Source: Streptomyces spinoverrucosus
GTDB lineage: Bacteria > Actinomycetota > Actinomycetes > Streptomycetales > Streptomycetaceae
Length of the DNA: 64,000 bases
NCBI RefSeq assembly: GCF_006539505.1
Contig: NZ_BJND01000032.1
Location: 62,001 to 126,000, forward strand
Direction of reading: 5' to 3'
Shown: one piece after another, positions 51,562 through 59,152 of the stretch
Position numbering within the stretch: position 1 is the stretch's first letter
Layout of the letters: each line of letters opens with the position of its first letter
Made by a program: the position numbers and the translations under genes
Notes under the pieces: generated by a model
Databases searched by the model: none
Seen by the model: only the letters and a program-made list of their open reading frames with translations
Told to the model about the DNA's origin: nothing

Positions 51562-52560
51562 TCACTCCCCCACCGACACCGAGGACGAGACGTCGACCGC
51601 CCGCGCGAAACCGCCGTCCACCATCAGATTGGCCACCGTCTCCAACTCCGGCGGCGACCCCGCCAACCGCGACAGAAAGACGTCGAAGTCCTCCCCGCAC
51701 GGCAGCAGCAACCGCTCCACCCGCTCCGCGGGCGACCACGAAGGGTCGACGTCCCGAGCGTCGTCGTACGCGCAGAACCACACCGAACCGATCCGCTCGC
51801 CCTTCACCTTCACAGCGAGCAGACCACCCTGCACAAACCCAACACCCAAGTAATCCTTGGTCAGATGGTCCCGCAGGCACTTGTTCACATACACCAGGTC
51901 ATTGACCGCCGCCTCGTCCCGCACCGTGAAGAACGGCTGGTCGATCAGCAGCCCCAACTCCGCGTCCAGCGCCGTCCCGACGGGCGCACATCCACCCGCC
52001 GCCTTCAGAAACGAACGGTACGCACCCGGCAACCGGTACCCGAGGTCCTCCTCGACCCCCAGCACCTGCGCCTCCGTCACCGCAAGACCCGACTTCGGCA
52101 ACCCGAAATGCGCCGGCCGCGTCTCCTGAAGCGGGCGCGTCCCCCGCTTCGCCTGGTCCACCGCGGCCGTGGCGATCCCACCGTGATGCCGCAGCAACGC
52201 CTTCACCTCGACCGGCACCAACTCCAGCCGCCGCGAACCCGCCACGTGATGCCACGTCCAGCCGTGCGGCGTCGCCACCGGCGCCACCGTGTCCCACAAG
52301 TCGTGCCCGGACGCCGACAACGCCGCATTCGCCGACACATAGTCCGTCAGCCGCAACTCGTCCACACCGAAACCCGCCGGCGGCTCCGCGATCTCCGCGA
52401 CCGCGCGCGCATAGGGCGAGAAGTCGGGGTAGCCGCGCTCGTCCACCCGTACCCCTCTCGGGTGACGGGACGCCCGGACCGGATCCGGGAAATGCACGAC
52501 CTGCCCGGCATAGGCCGCGTTCGGCGGCGCGGCTTGCTCCCCGAGCCGACCTGTCGTCAT
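51562..52560 (-). CDS. WHH/HNH nuclease-like domain fused to SUKH (SMI1/KNR4) immunity domain
   Basis: A 332-residue protein. Residues about 35-135 follow the WHH/HNH toxin pattern: ERGYPDFSPYARAV, a DYVSANAAL segment, then TPHGWTWHHV (WHH at 103-105), LELVPVEVK and HHGGIAT. The His usually found after the VP motif is Lys120 here, so nuclease activity may be lost or shifted to His125/126. From about residue 155, VTEAQVLGVEEDLGYRLPGAYRSFLKAAGG begins a SUKH domain of ~170 residues. It pairs toxin-like and immunity-like parts in one chain. The ATG at 52560 has AGGGGG eight bases upstream. It is first in a two-gene leftward operon. Confidence 0.8.
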   Translation of the reverse strand: MTTGRLGEQAAPPNAAYAGQVVHFPDPVRASRHPRGVRVDERGYPDFSPYARAVAEIAEPPAGFGVDELRLTDYVSANAALSASGHDLWDTVAPVATPHGWTWHHVAGSRRLELVPVEVKALLRHHGGIATAAVDQAKRGTRPLQETRPAHFGLPKSGLAVTEAQVLGVEEDLGYRLPGAYRSFLKAAGGCAPVGTALDAELGLLIDQPFFTVRDEAAVNDLVYVNKCLRDHLTKDYLGVGFVQGGLLAVKVKGERIGSVWFCAYDDARDVDPSWSPAERVERLLLPCGEDFDVFLSRLAGSPPELETVANLMVDGGFARAVDVSSSVSVGE

Positions 52561-52900
52561 GGCGGTTGCCCCCTGCGGCACTCTGGTACGACCCGTAGCG
52601 AACCCTCTGAACCCTTCGGCCCGCTACGCCCCGTATCGACTGTCTCCAACGCGTTGACCGCGTATCGCGGTGCCGACAGCCTATGCGGTACGACGAAACC
52701 GGTCACCGGCGCACGTCACAGCACCGGAAACCCTCACTCCGCCCACGGTGACCAGCCGTCACCCCACCGTGACAACCCGCCCCGACCGGGCGTGTCGCAA
52801 CGCCCCAGCTTCCGCACCGGCCACGGCATTTGGCACTCTGTGTCCGCCGGGGGCATGCACGGGGGATGCACGGGGGACGCACGGAGGGGAACAAACGATC
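52561..52900. promoter_or_regulatory. Divergent control region of the deaminase/SUKH cluster
   Basis: About 340 bases without a gene. ACCGCG-TAT-CGCGGT (52657-52671) is a perfect 15-base interrupted palindrome, overlapping a rightward TTGACC box at 52654. The last 46 bases before the YwqJ-type gene hold three 11-base tandem repeats that contain its ribosome binding site. Confidence 0.5.
52855..52887 (+). repeat. 11-bp tandem repeat in the leader of the YwqJ-type deaminase gene
   Basis: ATGCACGGGGG (52855-52865), ATGCACGGGGG (52866-52876) and ACGCACGGAGG (52877-52887). The third, divergent copy supplies the ribosome binding site GGAGG, 13 bases before the ATG at 52901. Confidence 0.9.
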
Positions 52901-53416
52901 ATGAACGCGACGCAAACGGGACCACACGCCAGCACATCCGGTGACCCACGCATCGGCTGGAGCGCCACCGATTCCCGCCCCGCACCCACCCTCCGTCACC
53001 GCCGCGACGGCATACTCCCGACCATCGCCGCCGCCCTGTCCGTCCGCGGCGCCACCCTCACCGGCACCGCCGCCCGCGGCGACCAGCCCCCAGCACTCCA
53101 CCCCCTCGTCCAGGACTTCCTCGACACCCTCACCAGCGCCCAACGCGACCGCTTCACCGGCCGCTGCGCCGAAGCCATCCTCATCTCCCGGCACATCGCC
53201 ACCGCCGACGCCGCCCGCAGCAAACGCGCCGCCCGCAAACCCATGACCAACGGCGAAGCCCGCAAAGCCCTCAAACAAGCCAAACTCACCGCCCGCCGCA
53301 TCCGCGAGGACGGCGACCCCCTGCACGGCAGCTTCGCCGCGCCCTGCCGCGCCTGCACCGCCCTCAGCGCCCACTTCGGCGTCCGCATCGTCGACCCCAC
53401 GGCAACACACGACTGA
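52901..53416 (+). CDS. YwqJ-type putative nucleic-acid deaminase
   Basis: A 171-residue protein with the deaminase zinc site CAE at 89-91 (GRCAEAILISRH), where Cys replaces the usual His as in YwqJ, and PCRAC at 148-152 (AAPCRACTALSAHFGVRIV). The middle is a Lys/Arg-rich helix. YwqJ domains are polymorphic-toxin warheads in other bacteria; here there is no signal, LXG, Rhs or ESX module, so it appears cytosolic. The ATG at 52901 follows the tandem repeat. It is followed after 50 bases by a SUKH-3 gene, its likely partner. Confidence 0.82.
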   Translation: MNATQTGPHASTSGDPRIGWSATDSRPAPTLRHRRDGILPTIAAALSVRGATLTGTAARGDQPPALHPLVQDFLDTLTSAQRDRFTGRCAEAILISRHIATADAARSKRAARKPMTNGEARKALKQAKLTARRIREDGDPLHGSFAAPCRACTALSAHFGVRIVDPTATHD

Positions 53417-53466
53417 CCATCCCCCAGCACAGACAGCACCACGCACGCACGACGAACGAGGGGCCG

Positions 53467-53961
53467 ATGCACACCGACCGCACCTCCACCACCCGCTTCG
53501 CCGTACCCGTCGACGCCGCCCTGCGCGCCGCCGGCTGGCAACCCGGACGCTGGGACATCAAACAGGCCGAGATCTGGGCCGACACCCTCCGCGACCACAC
53601 CTCACCCGCCGGCCACCGGCACGCCGTCTTCCCCGCCGCCGTCGAAGCCTGGGCCGAATTCGGCGGCCTGCACATCACCCCCACCGGCCCCGGCCGCCAG
53701 CTCGCCCCCGCCAACCTCCACCTGGACCCCCTGCACGGCCTCCACCTGGCCCGCACCCTCGGAGACCTCGGCCGCGCCCTCGACACCGAAGTCAGCCCCC
53801 TCGGCGCCGAACCCGACACCCAGGCACTCCTCGCCATCGACACCGAAGGCCGCGTCTACGCCCTCGACCACACCGGCGACTGGTACCTCGGCCCCGACAT
53901 CGACCAGGCCCTCACCACCCTCGTCGCCGGCATGGAACCAGCCCGCCTCACCACAGGCTGA
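53467..53961 (+). CDS. SUKH-3 domain immunity-like protein
   Basis: A 164-residue protein. RFAVPVDAALRAAGWQPGRWD, then FPAAVEAWAEFGGLHI, LDPLHGLHLARTLGDLGRALDTEVSPLG, and the closing DTEGRVYALDHTGDWYLGPDIDQAL match SUKH-3, an immunity domain often encoded right after a deaminase or nuclease toxin. GAGGGG lies four bases before the ATG. It is the second gene of the rightward operon and probably neutralises or binds the YwqJ-type deaminase (inference). Confidence 0.85.
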   Translation: MHTDRTSTTRFAVPVDAALRAAGWQPGRWDIKQAEIWADTLRDHTSPAGHRHAVFPAAVEAWAEFGGLHITPTGPGRQLAPANLHLDPLHGLHLARTLGDLGRALDTEVSPLGAEPDTQALLAIDTEGRVYALDHTGDWYLGPDIDQALTTLVAGMEPARLTTG

Positions 53962-53982
53962 CACCCACCCCCTACGACCTCC

Positions 53983-55311
53983 CTACGACGCCGGAATCAC
54001 CGCCGACACCCGAAAACCCCCCGCGTCCGTCGGCCCGCACACAAACACCCCACCCAACCCGACGACCCGCTCCCTCATCCCCACCAGCCCATTGCCCCCC
54101 GACGGCAACCGGGCCGAGGACGCGGACGAGGCCTCCGGCGACGGCTCGTTCTCCACCTGCATCGCGATCTCCGACACCCGATGCGCCAACCGCACATGCG
54201 TCTTCGCCCCCGCCGCATGCTTGTGGACGTTGGTCAGCGCCTCCTGCACCACGCGGTACGCCGTCTGCTCCACCTCCGGCGCATACAACCGCGCCTCACC
54301 CTCCACCGACAGATCGACCACCATCCCCGCGGCGGCCGACTGCCCGATCAACTCATCCAGCTCGGACAGACACGGCCCGTCCCCCACGGCGCCGTCCTCG
54401 TCCACGACCGCCCGCGAAGCCGCCGCAGCCGCGGCCGCCCCCACCGCGGCCAACGGCACCGACGCCCCCTCGCGCCGACCCGCGCCACCGTCCCCGCTGC
54501 GCAGCACCCCCAGCATCTCCCGCAACTCGGTCAACGCCTGCCGCCCCATGTCCCCCACCAGCGCGGCATTCTTCACCGCCTTCTCCGGGTCCTTCCGAGC
54601 GACCGCCTGAAGGGCCGCGGCATGCACGACCATCAGGCTCACCCGATGCGCGACAACGTCATGCATCTCCCGCGCGATCCGGGTCCGCTCCTCATTACGC
54701 GCCCACTCGGCCCGCTCCTCCGCCCGCTCCGCGAGCAACTGAAGCTCCTGCTCCAAACTGTCGGCACGCTCCCGAAGGCTCTCCATCAACCGACGCCGAG
54801 CACCCACATACAGGCCCAGCAGCAACGGCGGCGCGGTGACCCCGAGCGAAGCGGTGATCGAAATGAATGGGACGAACCAGTCCCCAAGATTCGACACCTC
54901 GCCCCGCGTCATGTCCTGCTGCGCCCGTACGAACGTCACCACCAGCGTGCCCACCAGCGACATCCCCGCCAGCGCCGCGATGATCCGGCGCGGCAGCTCG
55001 GACGCGGCGAGCGTGTACAGGCCGACGACGGTCAGCAGGACACCCATCTGCGCCGGCGAGATCGCGACCGACACCAGGACGACGGCAATCGGCCACATCC
55101 GGCGCAGCAGCAGCGTCGAACCGGCCAGCACCCCGAAGACCACCCCCGCGGCCACCGGAATCCCCGCGTCCCGGGCGAACGGCACGCCCTCGACACCGCA
55201 CTCCACCGCGGACAGCAGCGCAAGCGTCCCGTCCAGCACCGCACTACGCCATCGCACCCACCACCACGGCCCGCTCAGGCCCTCGGCGCGCGCTTCCCCC
55301 GTCGTGGTCAT
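53983..55311 (-). CDS. Orphan sensor histidine kinase (HPK7/NarL type)
   Basis: A 442-residue kinase. It has five or six N-terminal transmembrane segments (about 25-170), then a coiled segment, and the HisKA_3 box RIAREMHDVVAHRVSLMVVH with the phospho-accepting His. The ATPase domain has the N box EALTNVHKHA and G box GGNGLVGMRERV. No response regulator lies beside it, so the partner is in trans. It is convergent with the SUKH-3 gene (21 bases apart). An Ala-rich insert interrupts the region between the two domains. The signal sensed is unknown. The TGAGG before the ATG is only one base away, a weak start. Confidence 0.9.
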   Translation of the reverse strand: MTTTGEARAEGLSGPWWWVRWRSAVLDGTLALLSAVECGVEGVPFARDAGIPVAAGVVFGVLAGSTLLLRRMWPIAVVLVSVAISPAQMGVLLTVVGLYTLAASELPRRIIAALAGMSLVGTLVVTFVRAQQDMTRGEVSNLGDWFVPFISITASLGVTAPPLLLGLYVGARRRLMESLRERADSLEQELQLLAERAEERAEWARNEERTRIAREMHDVVAHRVSLMVVHAAALQAVARKDPEKAVKNAALVGDMGRQALTELREMLGVLRSGDGGAGRREGASVPLAAVGAAAAAAASRAVVDEDGAVGDGPCLSELDELIGQSAAAGMVVDLSVEGEARLYAPEVEQTAYRVVQEALTNVHKHAAGAKTHVRLAHRVSEIAMQVENEPSPEASSASSARLPSGGNGLVGMRERVVGLGGVFVCGPTDAGGFRVSAVIPAS

Positions 55312-55537
55312 GCCTCAAGCCTACGGGCGGTGGCCTTCGCTTTTCCGGCGAGTTTCGACGACTTGGCCACACCACACTCCGTATCCGAACGACAACGAAA
55401 CCGACCGGAATCCGGCTGGACGGTATGCGCAAGATGTACGCCAGAGTGCTGAGCTGTACCGTCGCGTCGAAGGCTGGTGGTGCGGCATAGTAGGGGCTGC
55501 CACCGCATCCGATCTACAGAATCGGACATTGCGGTAA

Positions 55538-55608
55538 TCCCGGGTCGTCTAAGGGCAAGACGTCAGATTTTGGTTCTGATCATGGGGGTTCGAGTCCTCC
55601 CCCGGGAG
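55538..55608 (+). tRNA. tRNA-Gln(UUG)
   Basis: Acceptor TCCCGGG pairs with CCCGGGA before discriminator G. The D arm is GTC/GAC. The anticodon stem TCAGA/TCTGA closes the loop TTTTGGT with anticodon TTG, and the T loop is TTCGAGT on a GGGGG/CCTCC stem. CCA is not encoded. It lies just upstream of glmU, as in other Streptomyces I recall. A small hairpin TCCGAT/ATCGGA (55508-55526) sits before it. Confidence 0.93.
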
Positions 55609-55686
55609 CACATGCCCAGTTCGGGCCCTGACCCACCCCGGTATCCTGCGGTTGTCCACACCCCCTCCACAGCCGAAGGGCATCCC

Positions 55687-57135
55687 GTGAGCGCCATTCG
55701 CCCGGCAGCCGTCGTCGTACTCGCAGCGGGTGAGGGCACCCGTATGAAGTCGGCCACACCCAAGGTCCTGCATGAGATCTGTGGCCGTTCCCTGGTGGGC
55801 CATGTGCTCGCCGCCGCCGGTGAGTTGAAGCCCGAGAACCTGGTCGTCGTCGTCGGGCACGCCCGCGAGCAGGTCACCGCTCATCTCGCCGAGGTCGCCC
55901 CCGACGTACGCACCGCCGTCCAGGCGCAGCAGAACGGCACGGGTCACGCCGTCCGGATGGGGCTGGAGGAGTTGGGGGGTGCCGTGGACGGGACTGTTGT
56001 CGTCGTCTGTGGTGATACGCCCCTTCTGACCGGTGAGACGCTCAAGAACCTCTCCCGTACGCACTCCGAGGACGGCAACGCCGTCACCGTGCTGACCGCC
56101 GAGGTGCCGGACGCCACCGGGTACGGGCGGATCGTGCGGGACCCGGCCTCGGGGGCCGTGACCGCGATCGTCGAGCACAAGGACGCCAGTGACGAGCAGC
56201 GGGCGATCCGGGAGATCAACTCGGGTGTCTTCGCCTTCGACGGGCAGTTGCTCGCGGACGCGCTGAAGAAGGTCCGTACGGACAACAGTCAGGGCGAGGA
56301 GTATCTGACCGATGTCCTCGGGATCCTGCGCGAGGCCGGGCACCGTGTCGGTGCCTCGGTGGCCGGTGATTACCGTGAGATCGCGGGGATCAACAACCGT
56401 GTGCAGCTCGCCGAGGCGCGGCGCATCCTCAACGACCGGCTGCTGACCGCCGCCATGCTGGCCGGTGTCACGGTCGTCGATCCCGCGTCCACCTGGGTCG
56501 ATGTGACGGTGAGCTTCGAGCGGGATGTCCTCGTGCACCCGAACACCCTGCTGCAGGGTGCGACGCATCTCGGTGAGGGTTCGGAGGTCGGCCCCAACAG
56601 CCGGCTGACGGACACCCGCGTCGGGGCCGGTGCGCGCGTGGACAACACGGTGTCCGACGGGGCGGAGGTCGGGCCGGAGGCGACTGTGGGGCCGTATGCC
56701 TATCTGCGGCCCGGTACGCGGCTCGGGCTGAAGGCCAAGATCGGTACGTATGTGGAGACGAAGAACGCCTCCATCGGTGAGGGCACCAAGGTGCCGCACC
56801 TGTCCTACGTCGGTGACGCGACCATCGGTGAGCACTCGAACATCGGCGCCGCGAGCGTGTTCGTGAACTACGACGGGGAGAAGAAGTACCACAGCACTGT
56901 CGGGTCCCACTGCAAGACGGGAGCGGACAACATGTTTGTGGCTCCTGTCACGATCGGGGACGGTGCTTACACCGCCGCCGGGTCCGTGATCACGAAGGAT
57001 GTGCCGCCCGGTTCGCTGGCCGTGGCCCGTGGTCAGCAGCGGAATATCGAGGGTTGGGTGGCTCGTAAGCGTCCGGGGAGCGCGGCTGCGAAGGCGGCCG
57101 AGGCGGCGTCCCGGGAGCCGGACGGCGAGGGCTGA
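55687..57135 (+). CDS. glmU: Bifunctional GlmU: GlcN-1-P acetyltransferase / GlcNAc-1-P uridylyltransferase
   Basis: A 482-residue trimeric cytosolic enzyme that makes UDP-GlcNAc, the precursor of peptidoglycan. The N-terminal uridylyltransferase has LAAGEGTRMKS, AQQNGTGHAVR and CGDTPLL. The C-terminal left-handed beta helix starts after about residue 255, with repeated hexapeptides such as GEGSEVGPNSRLTDTRVGAG, and has the acetyltransferase His in the GTYVETKNASIGEGTKVPHLSYVGDA region. The Lys/Ala tail is usual in actinobacteria. The GTG at 55687 has AAGGG seven bases upstream. It is followed by prs, so the two precursor genes may share control. Confidence 0.97.
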   Translation: MSAIRPAAVVVLAAGEGTRMKSATPKVLHEICGRSLVGHVLAAAGELKPENLVVVVGHAREQVTAHLAEVAPDVRTAVQAQQNGTGHAVRMGLEELGGAVDGTVVVVCGDTPLLTGETLKNLSRTHSEDGNAVTVLTAEVPDATGYGRIVRDPASGAVTAIVEHKDASDEQRAIREINSGVFAFDGQLLADALKKVRTDNSQGEEYLTDVLGILREAGHRVGASVAGDYREIAGINNRVQLAEARRILNDRLLTAAMLAGVTVVDPASTWVDVTVSFERDVLVHPNTLLQGATHLGEGSEVGPNSRLTDTRVGAGARVDNTVSDGAEVGPEATVGPYAYLRPGTRLGLKAKIGTYVETKNASIGEGTKVPHLSYVGDATIGEHSNIGAASVFVNYDGEKKYHSTVGSHCKTGADNMFVAPVTIGDGAYTAAGSVITKDVPPGSLAVARGQQRNIEGWVARKRPGSAAAKAAEAASREPDGEG

Positions 57136-57191
57136 CCGGAAACAGGTGCGTCTGGGACGGCGTACCGTGATAAGTGCACATCCGCACCCCA

Positions 57192-57269
57192 CCAGCTGAG
57201 ACGACGTATCTCGTCCAGTTGAGACGTCGTGTCGACATCCAGCTGAGACACCTCTGAGGAGACAGTGCT
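57192..57269 (+). promoter_or_regulatory. Leader of prs with direct repeats and a hairpin
   Basis: CCAGCTGAGAC (57192), CCAGTTGAGAC (57215) and CCAGCTGAGAC (57239) are spaced 23 and 24 bases apart. Between them ACGACGT (57201-57207) and ACGTCGT (57224-57230) with inner CTC/GAG form a hairpin. GAGGAGA (57255) is the ribosome site. The layout suggests either an operator array with two helical turns per repeat or a regulated leader. Confidence 0.5.
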
Positions 57270-58250
57270 GTGACCGGGATCAAGACGACCGGCGAGAAGA
57301 AGATGATGTTCTTCTCCGGCCGCGCCCACCCCGAGCTTGCCGAGGAGGTCGCCCACCAGCTGGGTGTCGGGGTCGTCCCGACGAAGGCCTTCGATTTCGC
57401 GAACGGTGAGATCTACGTCCGTTATCAGGAGTCGGCGCGTGGCGCGGACTGTTTTGTGATCCAGAGCCACACGGCTCCGATCAATCAGTGGATCATGGAG
57501 CAGCTGATCATGATCGACGCGCTGAAGCGTGCGTCGGCCCGCTCCATCACGGTCATCGTGCCCTTCTACGGTTACGCGCGGCAGGACAAGAAGCACCGTG
57601 GACGTGAACCGATCTCGGCGCGTCTGATCGCGGACATGATGAAGACGGCGGGTGCGCACCGGATCCTGACCGTGGATCTGCACACGGACCAGATTCAGGG
57701 CTTCTTCGACGGGCCGGTGGATCACCTGTTCGCGCTGCCGCTGCTGGCCGACTATGTGGGCGCGAAGGTGGACCGGGAGAAGCTGACGGTGGTCTCGCCG
57801 GACGCGGGCCGGGTGCGGGTCGCGGACCGCTGGTGCGACCGGCTGGGGGCGCCGCTGGCGATCGTGCACAAGCGGCGCGACAAGGATGTGGCGAACCAGG
57901 TGACCGTCCACGAGGTCGTGGGTGAGGTCAAGGGCCGGGTGTGTGTCCTGGTGGACGACATGGTCGACACGGGTGGGACGATCTGCGCCGCCGCGGACGC
58001 GCTGTTCGCGCACGGTGCGGAGGATGTCATCGTGACGGCGACGCACGGTGTGCTGTCGGGTCCGGCGGCGGACCGGTTGAAGAACTCCCGGGTGAGCGAG
58101 TTCGTGTTCACGAACACGCTGCCGACGCCGGGTGAGCTGGCGCGTGACCTGGACAAGATCAAGGTGCTGTCGATCGCGCCGACGATCGCGAGTGCGGTGC
58201 GTGAGGTGTTCGAGGACGGATCGGTGACGAGCCTGTTCGACGAGCAGTGA
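57270..58250 (+). CDS. prs: Ribose-phosphate pyrophosphokinase (PRPP synthetase)
   Basis: A 326-residue enzyme that transfers pyrophosphate from ATP to ribose-5-phosphate, giving PRPP for purine, pyrimidine, His and Trp synthesis. It has the N-terminal FFSGRAHPELAEEVA fold, the flexible loop YARQDKKHRGREPISARL, DLHTDQIQGFF and the PRPP-binding loop VLVDDMVDTGGTI. The length matches class I enzymes. The GTG at 57270 has GAGGAGA eight bases upstream. The leader has direct repeats and a hairpin. It is followed by rplY after an inverted repeat. Confidence 0.97.
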   Translation: MTGIKTTGEKKMMFFSGRAHPELAEEVAHQLGVGVVPTKAFDFANGEIYVRYQESARGADCFVIQSHTAPINQWIMEQLIMIDALKRASARSITVIVPFYGYARQDKKHRGREPISARLIADMMKTAGAHRILTVDLHTDQIQGFFDGPVDHLFALPLLADYVGAKVDREKLTVVSPDAGRVRVADRWCDRLGAPLAIVHKRRDKDVANQVTVHEVVGEVKGRVCVLVDDMVDTGGTICAAADALFAHGAEDVIVTATHGVLSGPAADRLKNSRVSEFVFTNTLPTPGELARDLDKIKVLSIAPTIASAVREVFEDGSVTSLFDEQ

Positions 58251-58307
58251 GTTTCAACTCAGGCTGATCGCCCGCGCCCGGAGGGCGCTGATGATCGACT
58301 TCTCTGT

Positions 58308-58355
58308 GGCCTCCCTCGCCGAGTATTCTGTTGCAGTTGCTCGGCGAGGGAGGCC
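58308..58355 (+). terminator. Perfect 16-bp inverted repeat between prs and rplY
   Basis: GGCCTCCCTCGCCGAG (58308-58323) and its exact complement CTCGGCGAGGGAGGCC (58340-58355) with a 16-base loop. It ends prs or attenuates rplY. No T-run follows. Confidence 0.78.
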
Positions 58356-58468
58356 GTGGTCCGTTCTTGGACGGGGTACGGCGGTCCGTTATCGACGCGC
58401 TCTTCGTAGCAGGCCGTTCGTGGCCGGGTGACCACGTCCGTTCCTAGTACCTACGAGGAGTGATCCGC

Positions 58469-59077
58469 ATGTCCGAGGTAAAGCTTTCCGTCGAGACTCG
58501 CAAGGAGTTCGGCAAGGGTGCCGCCCGTCGTATCCGCCGTGACAACAAGGTTCCCGGTGTGCTGTACGGGCACGGTTCCCAGCCGCTGCACCTGACCTTC
58601 CCGGGCCACGACCTGCTGCTGGCGCTGCGTACGCCGAACGTCCTGATCTCCCTGGACATCGACGGCAAGTCCAACGAGCTGGCGATCCCGAAGTCCGTGC
58701 AGCGTGACCCGCTGAAGGGTTTCCTGGAGCACGTCGACCTGCTGCTGGTCAAGCGGGGCGAGAAGGTCACCGTCGAGGTTCCGGTGGTCGCCGAGGGCGA
58801 GCTGGCGCCGGGCGGCAACCTGCTGGAGCACGTGCTGAACGCGCTGCCGGTCGAGGCCGAGGCGACCCACATCCCGGAGAACTTCACGGTGTCCGTGGAG
58901 GGTCTGCAGGCCGGTGCCTCTGTCCACGCCAAGGACGTCAAGCTGCCGAACGGCGTGACGCTGGCGGTCGAGGAGGACGCGGTGGTTCTCCAGGTCCTGG
59001 CCGCGCAGGCCGAGGAGGCCCCGGAGGGCGAGGAGGCCGCGGCGGGCGAGGGCGCGGAGGCCTCGACCGAGGCCTGA
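58469..59077 (+). CDS. rplY: 50S ribosomal protein L25/general stress protein Ctc
   Basis: A 202-residue TL5/Ctc-type ribosomal protein that binds 5S rRNA. MSEVKLSVETRKEFGKGAARRIRRDNKVPGVLYG is the N-terminal L25 domain; from about residue 100 the beta domain begins (VTVEVPVVAEGELAPGGNLLE), and the tail is Ala/Glu-rich. The ATG at 58469 follows CGAGGAG by eight bases. It is followed at once by pth, a pairing seen in many bacteria. Confidence 0.95.
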   Translation: MSEVKLSVETRKEFGKGAARRIRRDNKVPGVLYGHGSQPLHLTFPGHDLLLALRTPNVLISLDIDGKSNELAIPKSVQRDPLKGFLEHVDLLLVKRGEKVTVEVPVVAEGELAPGGNLLEHVLNALPVEAEATHIPENFTVSVEGLQAGASVHAKDVKLPNGVTLAVEEDAVVLQVLAAQAEEAPEGEEAAAGEGAEASTEA

Positions 59078-59098
59078 TCCTCACCTTTTTCGTTTCGT

Positions 59099-59129
59099 CA
59101 GCCGCTGTTCCCTGTGGGGGCAGCGGCTG
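59099..59129 (+). terminator. Hairpin between rplY and pth
   Basis: CAGCCGCTG (59099-59107) and CAGCGGCTG (59121-59129), perfect 9-base arms. It ends just 24 bases before the pth start, so it may instead be a leader hairpin that tunes read-through. Confidence 0.65.
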
Positions 59130-59152
59130 GCGCGTATCAAGGAGACATGGAC

